Positions 23,371 through 31,422 of a stretch of DNA of 64,000 bases are shown here, in pieces. How positions within the stretch are numbered: position 1 is the stretch's first letter; each line of letters begins with the position of its first letter. Both the position numbers and the translations under genes were made by a program. Origin of the DNA: Anaerolineae bacterium. GTDB lineage: Bacteria > Chloroflexota > Anaerolineae > Aggregatilineales > Phototrophicaceae. The notes below the pieces were generated by a model that made no database searches, had not been told where the DNA came from, and was given only the letters and a program-made list of their open reading frames with translations. The stretch is from positions 1-64,000 of the forward strand of contig JANWYT010000024.1 in NCBI GenBank assembly GCA_025055175.1. Direction: 5' to 3'.

Positions 23371-25353
23371 ATGATTCGAATCGACGGCAAGCACTTTCGT
23401 GACGAGCAAGGCCGCACCCTGCTGCTGCGCGGCGTCAACCTGGGCGGCAGCTCCAAAGTCCCCTACAGCCCAGATGGGCGCACTCATCTGCGCGAAGGCT
23501 TCTTCAAGCACCGCGAGGTGAGCTTCGTGGGCCACCCCTTCCCGCTAGCAGAAGCCGACGAGCATTTCGCGCGGCTGGCTTTATGGGGGCTGGACTTCGT
23601 GCGCCTGCTCGTCCCCTGGGAAGCAGTGGAACACGCTGGCCCTGGCCAATACGACGAAGCCTATCTGGACTACATCCGCGCCGTCGTCCAGAAGGGTCAC
23701 GAACATGGCATGCGCTTCTTCATCGACCCGCACCAGGATGTCTGGTCGCGCTTTACAGGGGGCGATGGGGCGCCTGGCTGGACGCTGGAAGCCGTCGGCT
23801 TCGACATGACGCATTTCCACGAGACGGAAGCAGCCTTCACCCACCAAATCTACGGTGATCCTTTCCCGCGCATGATTTGGCCCACCAATTACAACCGCCT
23901 GGCCTGCGCCACCATGTTCACCCTGTTCTTCGCCGGCGACGACTTTGCGCCTAAGACGCACATCGAAGGCCGTTCGGCTCAAGATTACTTACAAGGCCAC
24001 TTCATCGCAGCCATGCAGCAGGTAGCGGCCCGCCTAGCCGACCTGCCCAACGTCATCGGCTATGATACGATGAACGAGCCGCATCGCGGCTACATCGGCT
24101 GGCACGACCTGACGCAGCACGAATCGCGCTGGCGCATGGGCCTCACGCCCACGCCCTACCAGAGCATGCTCCTGGGCGTGGGCCTGGCACAGATGGTCGA
24201 TGTTTGGTCGTTTAGTTTTACAGGGATGAAGCTGGCGGGACAGCAGCGCGTTCGGCCCAACGGCGTGCGCGCCTGGCGCGAGGGCGCGGATTGCGTCTGG
24301 CGACAGAACGGCGTCTGGGACTTCGACCGCGAGGGCAAGCCGCACCTGCTGCGCGCCGATCACTTCGCTCGCGTCGATGGCCAGCCCAGAGACTTCGCCC
24401 ACTACTTGCGCCCCTTCGTCAACCGCTACGCTGCAGGCATACGCCAGGTCGATCCGAAGGCCATCATCTTCATTGAATCCGACGCACTTGGCGGCGAGAA
24501 GCTGGAACGCTGGACAGAACATGACGCGCCCAACGTGGCCTATGCGCCGCACTGGTACGACGGCCTGACCCTATTCACCAAGCGCTATCTACCCTTCCTG
24601 GCCCTAGATACGCACGGCTTCAAACCCGTCGTCGGTACGCAGGCCGTGCGCCGCTCCTTCGTCCAGCAGATCAAAGGCCATGTGGAGCAGGGCCGCAGCT
24701 TCTTGGGCGATGTGCCGGTGGTCATCGGCGAGACGGGCATACCCTACGACATGAACGGCGCGCGCGCCTACCAGACGGGCGATTTCCGCGCTCAGGAGCT
24801 GTGCTACGACGCCACCATGAGCGCCCTAGAAGCCAACTTGGTGCATTTCACGCTGTGGAACTACACGGCAGACAACACCAACGCGCGCGGCGATGGTTGG
24901 AACGGCGAGGATTTGAGCATTTTCAGCCGCGACCAACAGCGCAACCCCAAAGACCTGAACAGCGGCGGCCGCGCCTTGCGCGCCGTCGTGCGTCCATACG
25001 CGCGCGCCCTGGCTGGTGAGCCGCTGCGCCAGCGCTTCGACATGTACACTGGCATTTACGAATGTGCCTTCCGACCTGACTCGTCCAGCAGCGCGACCAG
25101 CGAATTCTTCATACCGACCCTGCAGTATCCTCAGGGAGTGCGCGTCAGCCTCAATGAGGGGACATATGAGCTGGATATGACTAAGCAGCGCCTCTTCGTG
25201 CGTCACAGCGCCAAAGACGTGCCGCACTTCTTGCGTCTTGAGCCGCAGGAAGCGCGCCGACCTCAGGGGCAGCGCGAGCGAGATCGGCGGCGCGCCTTGT
25301 TGTTTGGGCTGGGCCTGTGGTTGATCTGGCGCTTGCTGCGTCGCAGACGCTAA
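23371..25353 (+). CDS. GH5-family glycosidase resembling fungal glucosylceramidase/sterylglucosidase (EGCrP/Sgl1 type)
   Basis: A 660-residue TIM-barrel glycosidase. It starts MIRIDGKHFRDEQGR, then LLLRGVNLGGSSKVPY. The acid/base Glu236 is in TMNEPHRG and the nucleophile Glu454 in VVIGETGIPYDMNG. The segment DPHQDVWSRFTGGDGAPGWT closely recalls the fungal EGCrP1/EGCrP2 enzymes of subfamily GH5_12, which split glucosylceramide or steryl glucosides. A beta-sandwich C-terminal domain follows (about 530-620). The protein ends with one hydrophobic helix and arginines (LLFGLGLWLIWRLLRRRR). There is no signal peptide, so it may be tail-anchored and face the cytoplasm. The true substrate is unknown. 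Its stop overlaps the next convergent gene by 4 bases. Confidence 0.85.
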   Translation: MIRIDGKHFRDEQGRTLLLRGVNLGGSSKVPYSPDGRTHLREGFFKHREVSFVGHPFPLAEADEHFARLALWGLDFVRLLVPWEAVEHAGPGQYDEAYLDYIRAVVQKGHEHGMRFFIDPHQDVWSRFTGGDGAPGWTLEAVGFDMTHFHETEAAFTHQIYGDPFPRMIWPTNYNRLACATMFTLFFAGDDFAPKTHIEGRSAQDYLQGHFIAAMQQVAARLADLPNVIGYDTMNEPHRGYIGWHDLTQHESRWRMGLTPTPYQSMLLGVGLAQMVDVWSFSFTGMKLAGQQRVRPNGVRAWREGADCVWRQNGVWDFDREGKPHLLRADHFARVDGQPRDFAHYLRPFVNRYAAGIRQVDPKAIIFIESDALGGEKLERWTEHDAPNVAYAPHWYDGLTLFTKRYLPFLALDTHGFKPVVGTQAVRRSFVQQIKGHVEQGRSFLGDVPVVIGETGIPYDMNGARAYQTGDFRAQELCYDATMSALEANLVHFTLWNYTADNTNARGDGWNGEDLSIFSRDQQRNPKDLNSGGRALRAVVRPYARALAGEPLRQRFDMYTGIYECAFRPDSSSSATSEFFIPTLQYPQGVRVSLNEGTYELDMTKQRLFVRHSAKDVPHFLRLEPQEARRPQGQRERDRRRALLFGLGLWLIWRLLRRRR

Positions 25354-25706
25354 TCGGCAGCAGTCGAATTGACGCTGTTAAGCTGGTTGAGGATTTGGCC
25401 CAAGCGCTCCGTCTGAGCTTGAATCTGATCGATGATCGCCACACAGCGTTCTTGGCTCAGGCGCTCGCGATGGCGGCGCAGCACGTCGCATAGGATGATA
25501 ATCGTCGTGAGTGGGGTGCAGGCTTCCAGACTGAGCGTGGTCAGCAGCTCGGCTTGAAGCCGCACCAGGCTCTCTGCGTGCAACAAACGATCCATCAGGT
25601 GGGAAGTCTGCTGCTCCATCATGTTGTCAACGCACTGCAAGATGTGGTCGGCGTCCGCCTGCTGGTGCAGGAGACTTTGCAAGGTGTCGCGGTTTTGTGA
25701 GGGCAT
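25350..25706 (-). CDS. Small DHp-like protein lacking the phosphoacceptor histidine
   Basis: A 118-residue helical protein. The stretch AELLTTLSLEACTPLTTIII then LCDVL aligns with a histidine-kinase H-box (consensus SHELRTPLNAIIG...): Ser, Glu and Thr-Pro-Leu are kept but the His is Leu60 (codon CTG). No ATPase or receiver domain follows. It may act as a pseudo-DHp that pairs with a real kinase or phosphotransfer protein, or it may be an unrelated four-helix protein. The ATG at 25706 was chosen; an upstream in-frame GTG at 25754 would add 16 residues. Neither has a good Shine-Dalgarno. Confidence 0.55.
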   Translation of the reverse strand: MPSQNRDTLQSLLHQQADADHILQCVDNMMEQQTSHLMDRLLHAESLVRLQAELLTTLSLEACTPLTTIIILCDVLRRHRERLSQERCVAIIDQIQAQTERLGQILNQLNSVNSTAAD

Positions 25707-25826
25707 GAGGTGCTTTGTAGCTTTTCTGCTTGAGGAGGTACAGTCATTATACACGGGATATGAGATGTAACAGCGTCGGAAACTTGTAGATTTCTGACAA
25801 TTGTCTCGGAACTTATACAGACGCCA

Positions 25827-26717
25827 TCAGCCACGCCTGAACAGGCGCCAGCCCGAAGGCTTAGGCTTGGCAGGCGGAAGCGGCGCGCAGAGCAAAGTAG
25901 TCGCTCCCCCACCGTAGGCGTCGAAGAAAGGGCGACCTTTATCCATGACGAATTGCATGTTACGCAGGCGAGCGCGTCGGAAGACGAATTCTAGGAAAGC
26001 GCCGCGCTGGCGCAGCCTGGCTTCGATGGCTTCGGGGGCAACATCCTTCTCCCAGCGCCACTTGTCGGGGAAGAGGGTGTAGTACTGAGCATAGGCGACG
26101 GCGGTCAGGACGCTGACGCCGCGATTGTGATAGTCCCACAAGCCTGCGCCTTCATAAGCCTGGGCGGTCAAGACGAGGGCGCGCGCCGCTTCCCATTGGC
26201 GCTGAAATGAGCCAGGGCGTTTGTCTTCCTGGACGAGCTGAGGTAGGTAGCCTTCTGGGTGCAGATGATCGTCGATGATGACGCGGAAGTGACGAGCAGC
26301 ATCCTGGCGCAGCGCTACTTCGTCTAGCAGGACACCGACGACCATGAGCAGAGGCATAGCGCGCAGCCGAGCTTCCAGCCCTTCAGCCTGATAGCAAGTC
26401 TGGACGACGGTGTGCAGCGGCGCGGCAGCCTGTGGTGGCGCGATGTCGCTCAGCAGGGATAGGGCGTAGGCGTAGGCCATGGCCTGGTCGAGATCAGGCT
26501 GAACCTGGAGCTGCTCAGCGGCCTGGGCCAGTATGGGCAGCAGAGCTTGACGCGCCGCCAAGTCGCTGTGCCAGCGGGCTAGGACAGCCTGGCGCACCAA
26601 CTCAGCCCATGGATCGTCCAGGGGAGCTTGCAGGGCTTCCCAAGCGCTGGGATCAGGGGCAGCGACGGCGTTTGTCCAGTCTTCAAGGCATAGGTACAGG
26701 CCGTGTGGTAGGCTCAT
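25827..26717 (-). CDS. Hypothetical helical protein, possibly an alpha/alpha-toroid (alginate-lyase-like) fold
   Basis: A 296-residue, mostly helical protein with no signal peptide. The middle reads DDHLHPEGYLPQLVQEDKR, then SFQRQWEAARALVLTAQAYE, then LLTAVAYAQYYTL-like. This recalls the repeated helical pairs of alginate-lyase-like toroids, where a polar loop follows a glycine-rich turn. Near the C-terminus RPFFDAYGGGATTLL is another family-like element, and the end (KPKPSGWRLFRRG) is basic. The assignment is tentative because no catalytic pair is certain. It diverges from the next gene over a shared AT-rich promoter. Confidence 0.6.
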   Translation of the reverse strand: MSLPHGLYLCLEDWTNAVAAPDPSAWEALQAPLDDPWAELVRQAVLARWHSDLAARQALLPILAQAAEQLQVQPDLDQAMAYAYALSLLSDIAPPQAAAPLHTVVQTCYQAEGLEARLRAMPLLMVVGVLLDEVALRQDAARHFRVIIDDHLHPEGYLPQLVQEDKRPGSFQRQWEAARALVLTAQAYEGAGLWDYHNRGVSVLTAVAYAQYYTLFPDKWRWEKDVAPEAIEARLRQRGAFLEFVFRRARLRNMQFVMDKGRPFFDAYGGGATTLLCAPLPPAKPKPSGWRLFRRG

Positions 26718-26754
26718 GATCCAACTCGTTTGCTTCTTGTTCGACTTTATGGAG

Positions 26755-26763
26755 TATTATAAT
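26755..26763. promoter_or_regulatory. Overlapping divergent -10 elements (tattataat)
   Basis: On the plus strand TATAAT occupies 26758-26763; on the minus strand TATAAT occupies 26761-26756. They sit between genes starting at 26717 (minus) and 26810 (plus), at distances of about 40-50 bases from each start. Two polymerases could not occupy both sites at once. Confidence 0.45.
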
Positions 26764-26809
26764 CTCTGAGTCTCAAACTCGGTTAGGATGATCTTGAGTA
26801 TCTTCTGAA

Positions 26810-27448
26810 ATGAGCGCCCCCATGAGTGAACCTGCTGCCAAGCCTCCTGCCTCTGCTTATGAAGACCCCGCCCAGGCTTTGGTCGAAGTACAACTGCGCC
26901 TGCGCGCCCTGATCGCGGAGTACGCCAATGGGGCGATCAACATGGCCCAGTTCAACGCACTCTATCATTATTTGGTGGAGCGGCGCATGACTCTAGAGCG
27001 CAGCCTGAGCGACCCTGATGCAGAAGACTGGCATGAAGCGGCCAAGGGCGGCATGACAGGAGAGTTGCGCAACCGCTTCCAGGCCCGTCTGATCTTTCTG
27101 GCGGTCTTCCGCCAAGCCACCGAGCAACCTCTGTTCGTCAGCGGCAAGCTGCCTGCTAAGGCGGCGCAATCGGTGGCGCACTTGGTGCGCACCCTGTGGG
27201 CCAAAGCCGCCTGGCAAGCAGGAATCTTCCGCTACAGCATTGGCCAGGGTTACTGGTTGGTGGTGGTCATGGGCGAAGCGCGCACGATGAGCCTGGCCAC
27301 CTTCTCCCTCGCACCTGCTCCTTTGCAGGTAAACCAGTTGCGCGACTTACACACCGATTTTGAGCGCGCCAACCGTTCTGCTTTGGCGCGCCAGCTGCCG
27401 CCTGATCGCATGGTTTTTCCCCAGCGCGCGCTGGTTAGCACGCTGTAG
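26810..27448 (+). CDS. Hypothetical protein
   Basis: A 212-residue soluble protein. The N-terminal 20 residues are Ala/Pro-rich. A helical segment follows (ALVEVQLRLRALIAEYANGA then MAQFNALYHYL). The C-terminal half reads as an alpha/beta domain with WLVVVMGEARTMSLATFS and LRDLHTDFERANRSALARQL. That last helix, and the strand before it, resemble a conserved hypothetical group in Chloroflexota, but I cannot name a domain. In-frame ATGs at 26810 and 26822 are both possible starts. It precedes another hypothetical gene by 26 bases on the same strand. Confidence 0.6.
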   Translation: MSAPMSEPAAKPPASAYEDPAQALVEVQLRLRALIAEYANGAINMAQFNALYHYLVERRMTLERSLSDPDAEDWHEAAKGGMTGELRNRFQARLIFLAVFRQATEQPLFVSGKLPAKAAQSVAHLVRTLWAKAAWQAGIFRYSIGQGYWLVVVMGEARTMSLATFSLAPAPLQVNQLRDLHTDFERANRSALARQLPPDRMVFPQRALVSTL

Positions 27449-27474
27449 GTTCAACTCGTCCAAAGGATGAAACA

Positions 27475-27912
27475 ATGTTTTTGACCGACTCAAGCGATGG
27501 GCTAACATCTTTCATCGTCCACCCATGCTACTACGAAATCGTCATGCACGACGACAGCCGAAGAGCGGTTGACAGTTGGATGAGACGCATAGAAGCCATC
27601 TGGACGCTACATATCCAGACGCGGCAACCTATACCTGTATTGACAGTCCATCCTCATGAAGGCGCTGTCCCCCTGAATTACGCCTTCGTCGAAGGTTTGA
27701 AGCTCGCCAGACGCTTCCGCGATTTACCACCAGGACGAAGCGCTTTTTTGGAGACTAGGAATTTCATGACACAGATGCTGGACTCGTTCTTGCGTGCTAT
27801 GCGCTTGAGTGCGATCGAATATTATCACGCTTCGCCGCACAAACGTGCAGAAGCGGTAGCCTGGCTGAGCGAGCTTGGAGCGCGCTTGCGCGAAGACGAC
27901 AGCTCAGGCTAG
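27475..27912 (+). CDS. Hypothetical protein, possibly STAS/SpoIIAA-like
   Basis: A 145-residue soluble protein. The arrangement of a beta-strand (YYEIVMHDDS), a helix (AVDSWMRRIEAIWTL), a strand (IPVLTVHPH) and two later helices (FVEGLKLARRF, NFMTQMLDSFLRAM), then IEYYHASPHKRAEAVAWL, recalls SpoIIAA-like/STAS small proteins. This is only a fold-level guess. It shares a probable transcript with the preceding gene (26-base gap). Its end overlaps the convergent SDR gene by 9 bases. Confidence 0.55.
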   Translation: MFLTDSSDGLTSFIVHPCYYEIVMHDDSRRAVDSWMRRIEAIWTLHIQTRQPIPVLTVHPHEGAVPLNYAFVEGLKLARRFRDLPPGRSAFLETRNFMTQMLDSFLRAMRLSAIEYYHASPHKRAEAVAWLSELGARLREDDSSG

Positions 27913-28653
27913 GTGTTCGCCGCCGTTGACGTGCAGCAGCGCGCCGGTGACAAAAGTCTCGCGAGCTAGATAGATGACCGCACGGGCCACGTCTGCGCCG
28001 TCGCCGGTGGTCTGCAGTGGCAGGGCCTGGCCCATCGCCTGCCATACAGCGTCGCTCATGCCATCGTTGGTCTTCATGACCGGCCCAGGCAGCACGGCGT
28101 TCACACGGATGTGCGGCGCCAGGGCCAGGGCGCTGTTCTGCGTCAACGACCAGAGCGCCGCCTTGCTGATCCCGTGTATGGGACGCTTGAGCCAGGGGCC
28201 GTCCACTCCCTGATCGACGATGTTGACGATGACGCCGCTCGGCGGCGTGTTGGCCAGCATGAGGCGCGCCGCCATCTGGGTGAGCAGGAAGGGCGCGCGC
28301 AGATTGACGGCCATCGTCTGCTCCCACTCGGCCAGCGTGGCTTCCAAAAACGACCCTTGTGGGAAAACCGAAGCGCTGTTGACCAAGATGTTCAGCCGCC
28401 CGAAGGCGCGTTGCACAGCGGTCATCACGTCCTGTGCGCCGTCGGGGTTGCTGAGATCGGCGCGCACGTCGAAGGCGTCCACGCCGAAGGACTTCAGCTC
28501 GTGCAGCGTGTCGCGCACCTGTTCCGCGCTGCTGTTGTGGTAGTGGATCATGACATGCACGCCCTGACGAGCCAGCTCTAGGGCGATGGCGCGGCCCACG
28601 CGGTGAGCAGCGCCGGTGACGAGGGCCACTTGATCGGTCAAATCCTGCTGCAT
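27904..28653 (-). CDS. SDR protein of the pteridine-reductase/FolM type lacking the catalytic tyrosine
   Basis: A 249-residue Rossmann-fold SDR. The cofactor motif TGAAHRVGRAIA matches the PTR1/FolM NADPH loop, including the Arg after the glycine turn. IVNIVDQG places Asp147 where PTR1 has its catalytic Asp instead of Ser. Thirteen residues later comes HGISKAAL: Lys164 is kept, but the Tyr of YxxxK is His160 (codon CAC, one base from TAC). FolM-type enzymes reduce dihydromonapterin or dihydropteridines. Loss of the Tyr would cripple normal catalysis unless compensated, or it could be a sequencing error. The gene stands alone on its strand between convergent and codirectional neighbours. Confidence 0.85.
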   Translation of the reverse strand: MQQDLTDQVALVTGAAHRVGRAIALELARQGVHVMIHYHNSSAEQVRDTLHELKSFGVDAFDVRADLSNPDGAQDVMTAVQRAFGRLNILVNSASVFPQGSFLEATLAEWEQTMAVNLRAPFLLTQMAARLMLANTPPSGVIVNIVDQGVDGPWLKRPIHGISKAALWSLTQNSALALAPHIRVNAVLPGPVMKTNDGMSDAVWQAMGQALPLQTTGDGADVARAVIYLARETFVTGALLHVNGGEHLA

Positions 28654-28683
28654 ACGGCCTCCTGTGCGACGTTCATGCGGCTG

Positions 28684-29613
28684 TCAGCCAATTTGAGTGA
28701 AGATGACGCGGTAGCTGGTGATAGCGGTCTGTCCTGTCGTGGTCGTGCAGGAGTTAGCCACCAAAGGGCTAGGCAGCGGGTCGGATAGACCAGGCATGTC
28801 GACGATGTAGCCTCTGCCTTCCTCCATCTGAAAATCAGCGTAGTTAGGGCCACGTTCTGGCTTCAGACCGACGACGAAGACATCGCTGCCACCATCCCAG
28901 CGCACGCGCACGCGCTCGCCAGGCAGAGGACGACCCTGGAAATCCTGGACGTAGACTTCAATCAAGCCACTGAGTTCCACGTCACAGTACGTACCGATGA
29001 CTCGGCCTTGATAGAGACGGCGTGGCGGATTAGTGGGAATGACGAGCAAGTTTAGCGCTGTAGGACTAGCTTGCGGAGGTGGAGTTTTGCTAGGAGGTGG
29101 CGTCAAAGTGGAGGTGGCTGTCGGTACGACGACGGTCACGATGGCGGCCACGTCAGCATCTGGGATGAGCTGGTCGGCGCAGCCTTGCTTGCCCTGGAGC
29201 TGATAGAAGGTGCGCAGGGTGCGCACGGCGCGCAGGCCGGCAGTGCTGTCTACGTACCCGCCGCGCGCCAAGTCGCAGGCGATGTCAGCTAATGCTTGGA
29301 AAGGGTCTGGCCCTAGGTTGAGGGCGATCATGCGCTCGACGGCCTTGCTCAGGTCGCTGTCATAGGCGAATTGCAGGGCAGCGGCGATAGCGTAGTCGGC
29401 TTTCGCTTCCGGGCGGAGTTGGCGCGGCACAGTATCGAACTGGGCCACCGGAGCGACGTTCCAAGCGTAGTGGAGCGCGCCGCTCAGGCCGATGACCCAG
29501 CCCAAAAACAGCGGCCACCACGCGACGGAGCGCTTGCGGCGCTGATAGCGGCTCTGGCGCGGGAAGGGCAGATGTTCAGCGGGTTCTGGCGGCGGAGGCG
29601 GCAGACTCATCAT
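28684..29613 (-). CDS. Membrane-anchored protein with a Pro/Thr linker and a beta-sandwich-like C-terminal domain
   Basis: A 309-residue protein. A basic N-terminal tail (RQSRYQRRKRS) leads to one membrane helix at about residues 33-50 (WPLFLGWVIGLSGALHYAW). A helical domain follows (about 65-150). Next is a Thr/Pro linker (TSTLTPPPSKTPPP). The C-terminal ~100 residues look like a carboxypeptidase-regulatory-like or beta-sandwich domain (IEVYVQDFQGRPLPGERVRV), with one Cys at each end (YCDVELSG, ANSCTTT) that may form a disulfide. It is related in layout to the proteins at 49582-51288. It starts 4 bases inside the gene upstream (ATGA overlap), so the two are coupled. Confidence 0.65.
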   Translation of the reverse strand: MMSLPPPPPEPAEHLPFPRQSRYQRRKRSVAWWPLFLGWVIGLSGALHYAWNVAPVAQFDTVPRQLRPEAKADYAIAAALQFAYDSDLSKAVERMIALNLGPDPFQALADIACDLARGGYVDSTAGLRAVRTLRTFYQLQGKQGCADQLIPDADVAAIVTVVVPTATSTLTPPPSKTPPPQASPTALNLLVIPTNPPRRLYQGRVIGTYCDVELSGLIEVYVQDFQGRPLPGERVRVRWDGGSDVFVVGLKPERGPNYADFQMEEGRGYIVDMPGLSDPLPSPLVANSCTTTTGQTAITSYRVIFTQIG

Positions 29614-29999
29614 GGACGGCTTCCTGGCGCGGCAGGCGTCAGCAGGCGGAAGTTCTCCATGAGTGGCGTCAGCGAACCCAGGCCTTCTGCCAGCGCAACG
29701 AGCAAGCGCACCTCGTCGATGGGCCGACTGGTGCTGATGAAGCGCTCGGCAGTGCGCCGCACGTAGTCCGGCACGTTCTCTTCGCCTAGAGCGCGCAGGC
29801 GCTCGACAGCCCCCAGCCGATCCCCATCCACCAGGTAGCCAGCAGCGATCATGACCGTATATTCATCGCGGTAGCGCTGCGCCAGCGCCGCTAGCGGGCT
29901 GTCGGTGTATTCTACAGGGGCGAGCTGCCAACCAATCAGCAAGCCCATCGGCGCGCCCAGGGCCAGCCCCAAAACCAGCGAAATGAGGAAACGCCTCAT
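29610..29999 (-). CDS. Small membrane-anchored hypothetical protein
   Basis: A 129-residue protein with a single N-terminal helix (FLISLVLGLALGAPMGLLIGW). The soluble part is helical: YRDEYTVMIAAGYLVDGDRL followed by GAVERLRALG. It resembles the helical region of the next protein (YAIAAALQFAYDSDLSKAVERM), so the pair may have arisen by duplication. It is translationally coupled to that gene (ATGA). I know no function; together they may form a periplasmic or surface complex. Confidence 0.65.
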   Translation of the reverse strand: MRRFLISLVLGLALGAPMGLLIGWQLAPVEYTDSPLAALAQRYRDEYTVMIAAGYLVDGDRLGAVERLRALGEENVPDYVRRTAERFISTSRPIDEVRLLVALAEGLGSLTPLMENFRLLTPAAPGSRP

Positions 30000-30073
30000 G
30001 CAATTGTCCCACTAGTTCTCGTCGTCGCGCGGGATTGTAGCGACATTCACGGCGCTTGGGTAGGGAGGGACGC

Positions 30074-31111
30074 TCACTCCTCGGCGCTGTTGCCATTGGC
30101 AGCTGGCTTGTTGCCCTGGTGGTCTTCGGGCGGGGGCGGCTGGCTGAGCCTACGGCGATATTCTTCTAGCGCCTGCATAACCTGCCCGCGCGAAATGATG
30201 GCGCTCTCGTCTTCTTCGGTCAGCAATTCGCGCGGGATGGGAATCTTCTTTTGGTTCAGATATTCGACTAGGGCCTGGCTGAAGCGGCGGTTGGCTTCGT
30301 CGCCGAACTGTTGGCGCGCTTCGCGCAGGTGATCGACCATCCACAGGTAAACGTCGGCCTCGGTGCGGCGCTTGTCGTGGGTCAAATCCAGGATGTTGTA
30401 CTTGCGGATGAGGGTGATGGCCGGGCGATAGACGTTGTCGTACCAGTTGGCGGCGGCGTCTTCTGTGCTGACGGGATGGCCCAGAGCGCGTTCCAACACT
30501 TGGGCGTGCAGGTAGATGTGACCCATCAGCTCTGGATAGCGCGATGGCTCAGAGAGTTCCATCGACTGATGGCGCGGACGGGTGTGGTCAAGCTGGGTTT
30601 CGTCCAGGAAGGCGGCGTAGCTGGCGGCGGCGTCCAGGTCGCGCAGCGTCATGCCCGGCTCTAGGCGGACGCTGGTGGGCAGTTCCGTCACGTGGGCTTG
30701 GATCGTCTCGGCGCCGAGCTGACGAGCCACGCTCACGCGGTGGTTGCCATCGCGCACGAAGTAAACATCCCCCACTTTGTAAACCTCAATTGGCGGCAGG
30801 CCGACCATGCTGTTGGCCTGGGCGTAGACGCGACTCCAACGCTCTTTGAGGTCGTTGGCACGCGGCAGGAAGGTGTTGGTGAAGTCGCGGTAGCGGCCCA
30901 CGCTGCCGACGATGTTGGCCAGTGGAATATCTTGCAAGCCCCTGTAGCTCTCGGCGCGCAGGCGCAGCCGAGCGCGCACCTCTTCGAAGCTCAGCAGTTC
31001 GGTAGATTGGCCGCGCAGCAGGCTGAAGACCTCCTGCCAGAAGGCTTTGGCGCGCGCGCCCTGGAATTTGGTGACGCCTTCCAGATAGAGTTGTTCTTGA
31101 TCCTCAGACAT
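30074..31111 (-). CDS. ParB-like/DUF4032-type protein
   Basis: A 345-residue soluble protein. Around residues 85-150 is a ParB N-terminal-like domain: IEVYKVGDVYFVRDGNHRVS then VARQLGAETIQA, including the GNHR box typical of ParB/sulfiredoxin-type folds. A later part (AANWYDNVYRPAITLIRKYN) resembles the DUF4032 family. The C-terminus is polar and Pro-rich, with a long helix (RFSQALVEYLNQKKIP). ParB-like domains of this kind can bind or hydrolyse nucleotides such as CTP or ATP; no partition-site partner is near. It is upstream of the two anchored genes on the same strand with a 74-base gap. Confidence 0.75.
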   Translation of the reverse strand: MSEDQEQLYLEGVTKFQGARAKAFWQEVFSLLRGQSTELLSFEEVRARLRLRAESYRGLQDIPLANIVGSVGRYRDFTNTFLPRANDLKERWSRVYAQANSMVGLPPIEVYKVGDVYFVRDGNHRVSVARQLGAETIQAHVTELPTSVRLEPGMTLRDLDAAASYAAFLDETQLDHTRPRHQSMELSEPSRYPELMGHIYLHAQVLERALGHPVSTEDAAANWYDNVYRPAITLIRKYNILDLTHDKRRTEADVYLWMVDHLREARQQFGDEANRRFSQALVEYLNQKKIPIPRELLTEEDESAIISRGQVMQALEEYRRRLSQPPPPEDHQGNKPAANGNSAEE

Positions 31112-31422
31112 AGTTCCCTCTGGGTCGATTGACCCGCTGGAAGTTCCACCTCTGATGATACACGACTTCGGTCGAATCGTGCCGCAGAGATTCTGGCGCT
31201 CGGCCTGCGCTCAGATGAGGAGGTAGGCTTCGGCGACCGAGACGATGGCTTTGGAGCGCGTCTCTACCGACAGATGCCTTTGATCGACCTCGCGCGCAAA
31301 TTGTATTCAGAAGATGAGGACATGCGCTCGCTGCGTCGACGTCCAGCTGGACGATTCCTTGTCCACCCTCAAGAGTCAGGCCTAGGCTATGCTGGAGAGG
31401 CCCGTTTGCCCAGAGAGCTAGC
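31112..31422. other. 311-base region between divergent genes, with one possible short reading frame
   Basis: It lies between the ParB-like gene (minus) and the terminase gene (plus). One plus-strand frame stays open from about 31138 to 31426, ending in an ATGA overlap with the terminase start, but its first ATG is at 31274 (listed separately). Wobble-base composition is less biased than in neighbouring genes. No strong promoter or terminator was picked out. Confidence 0.5.
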
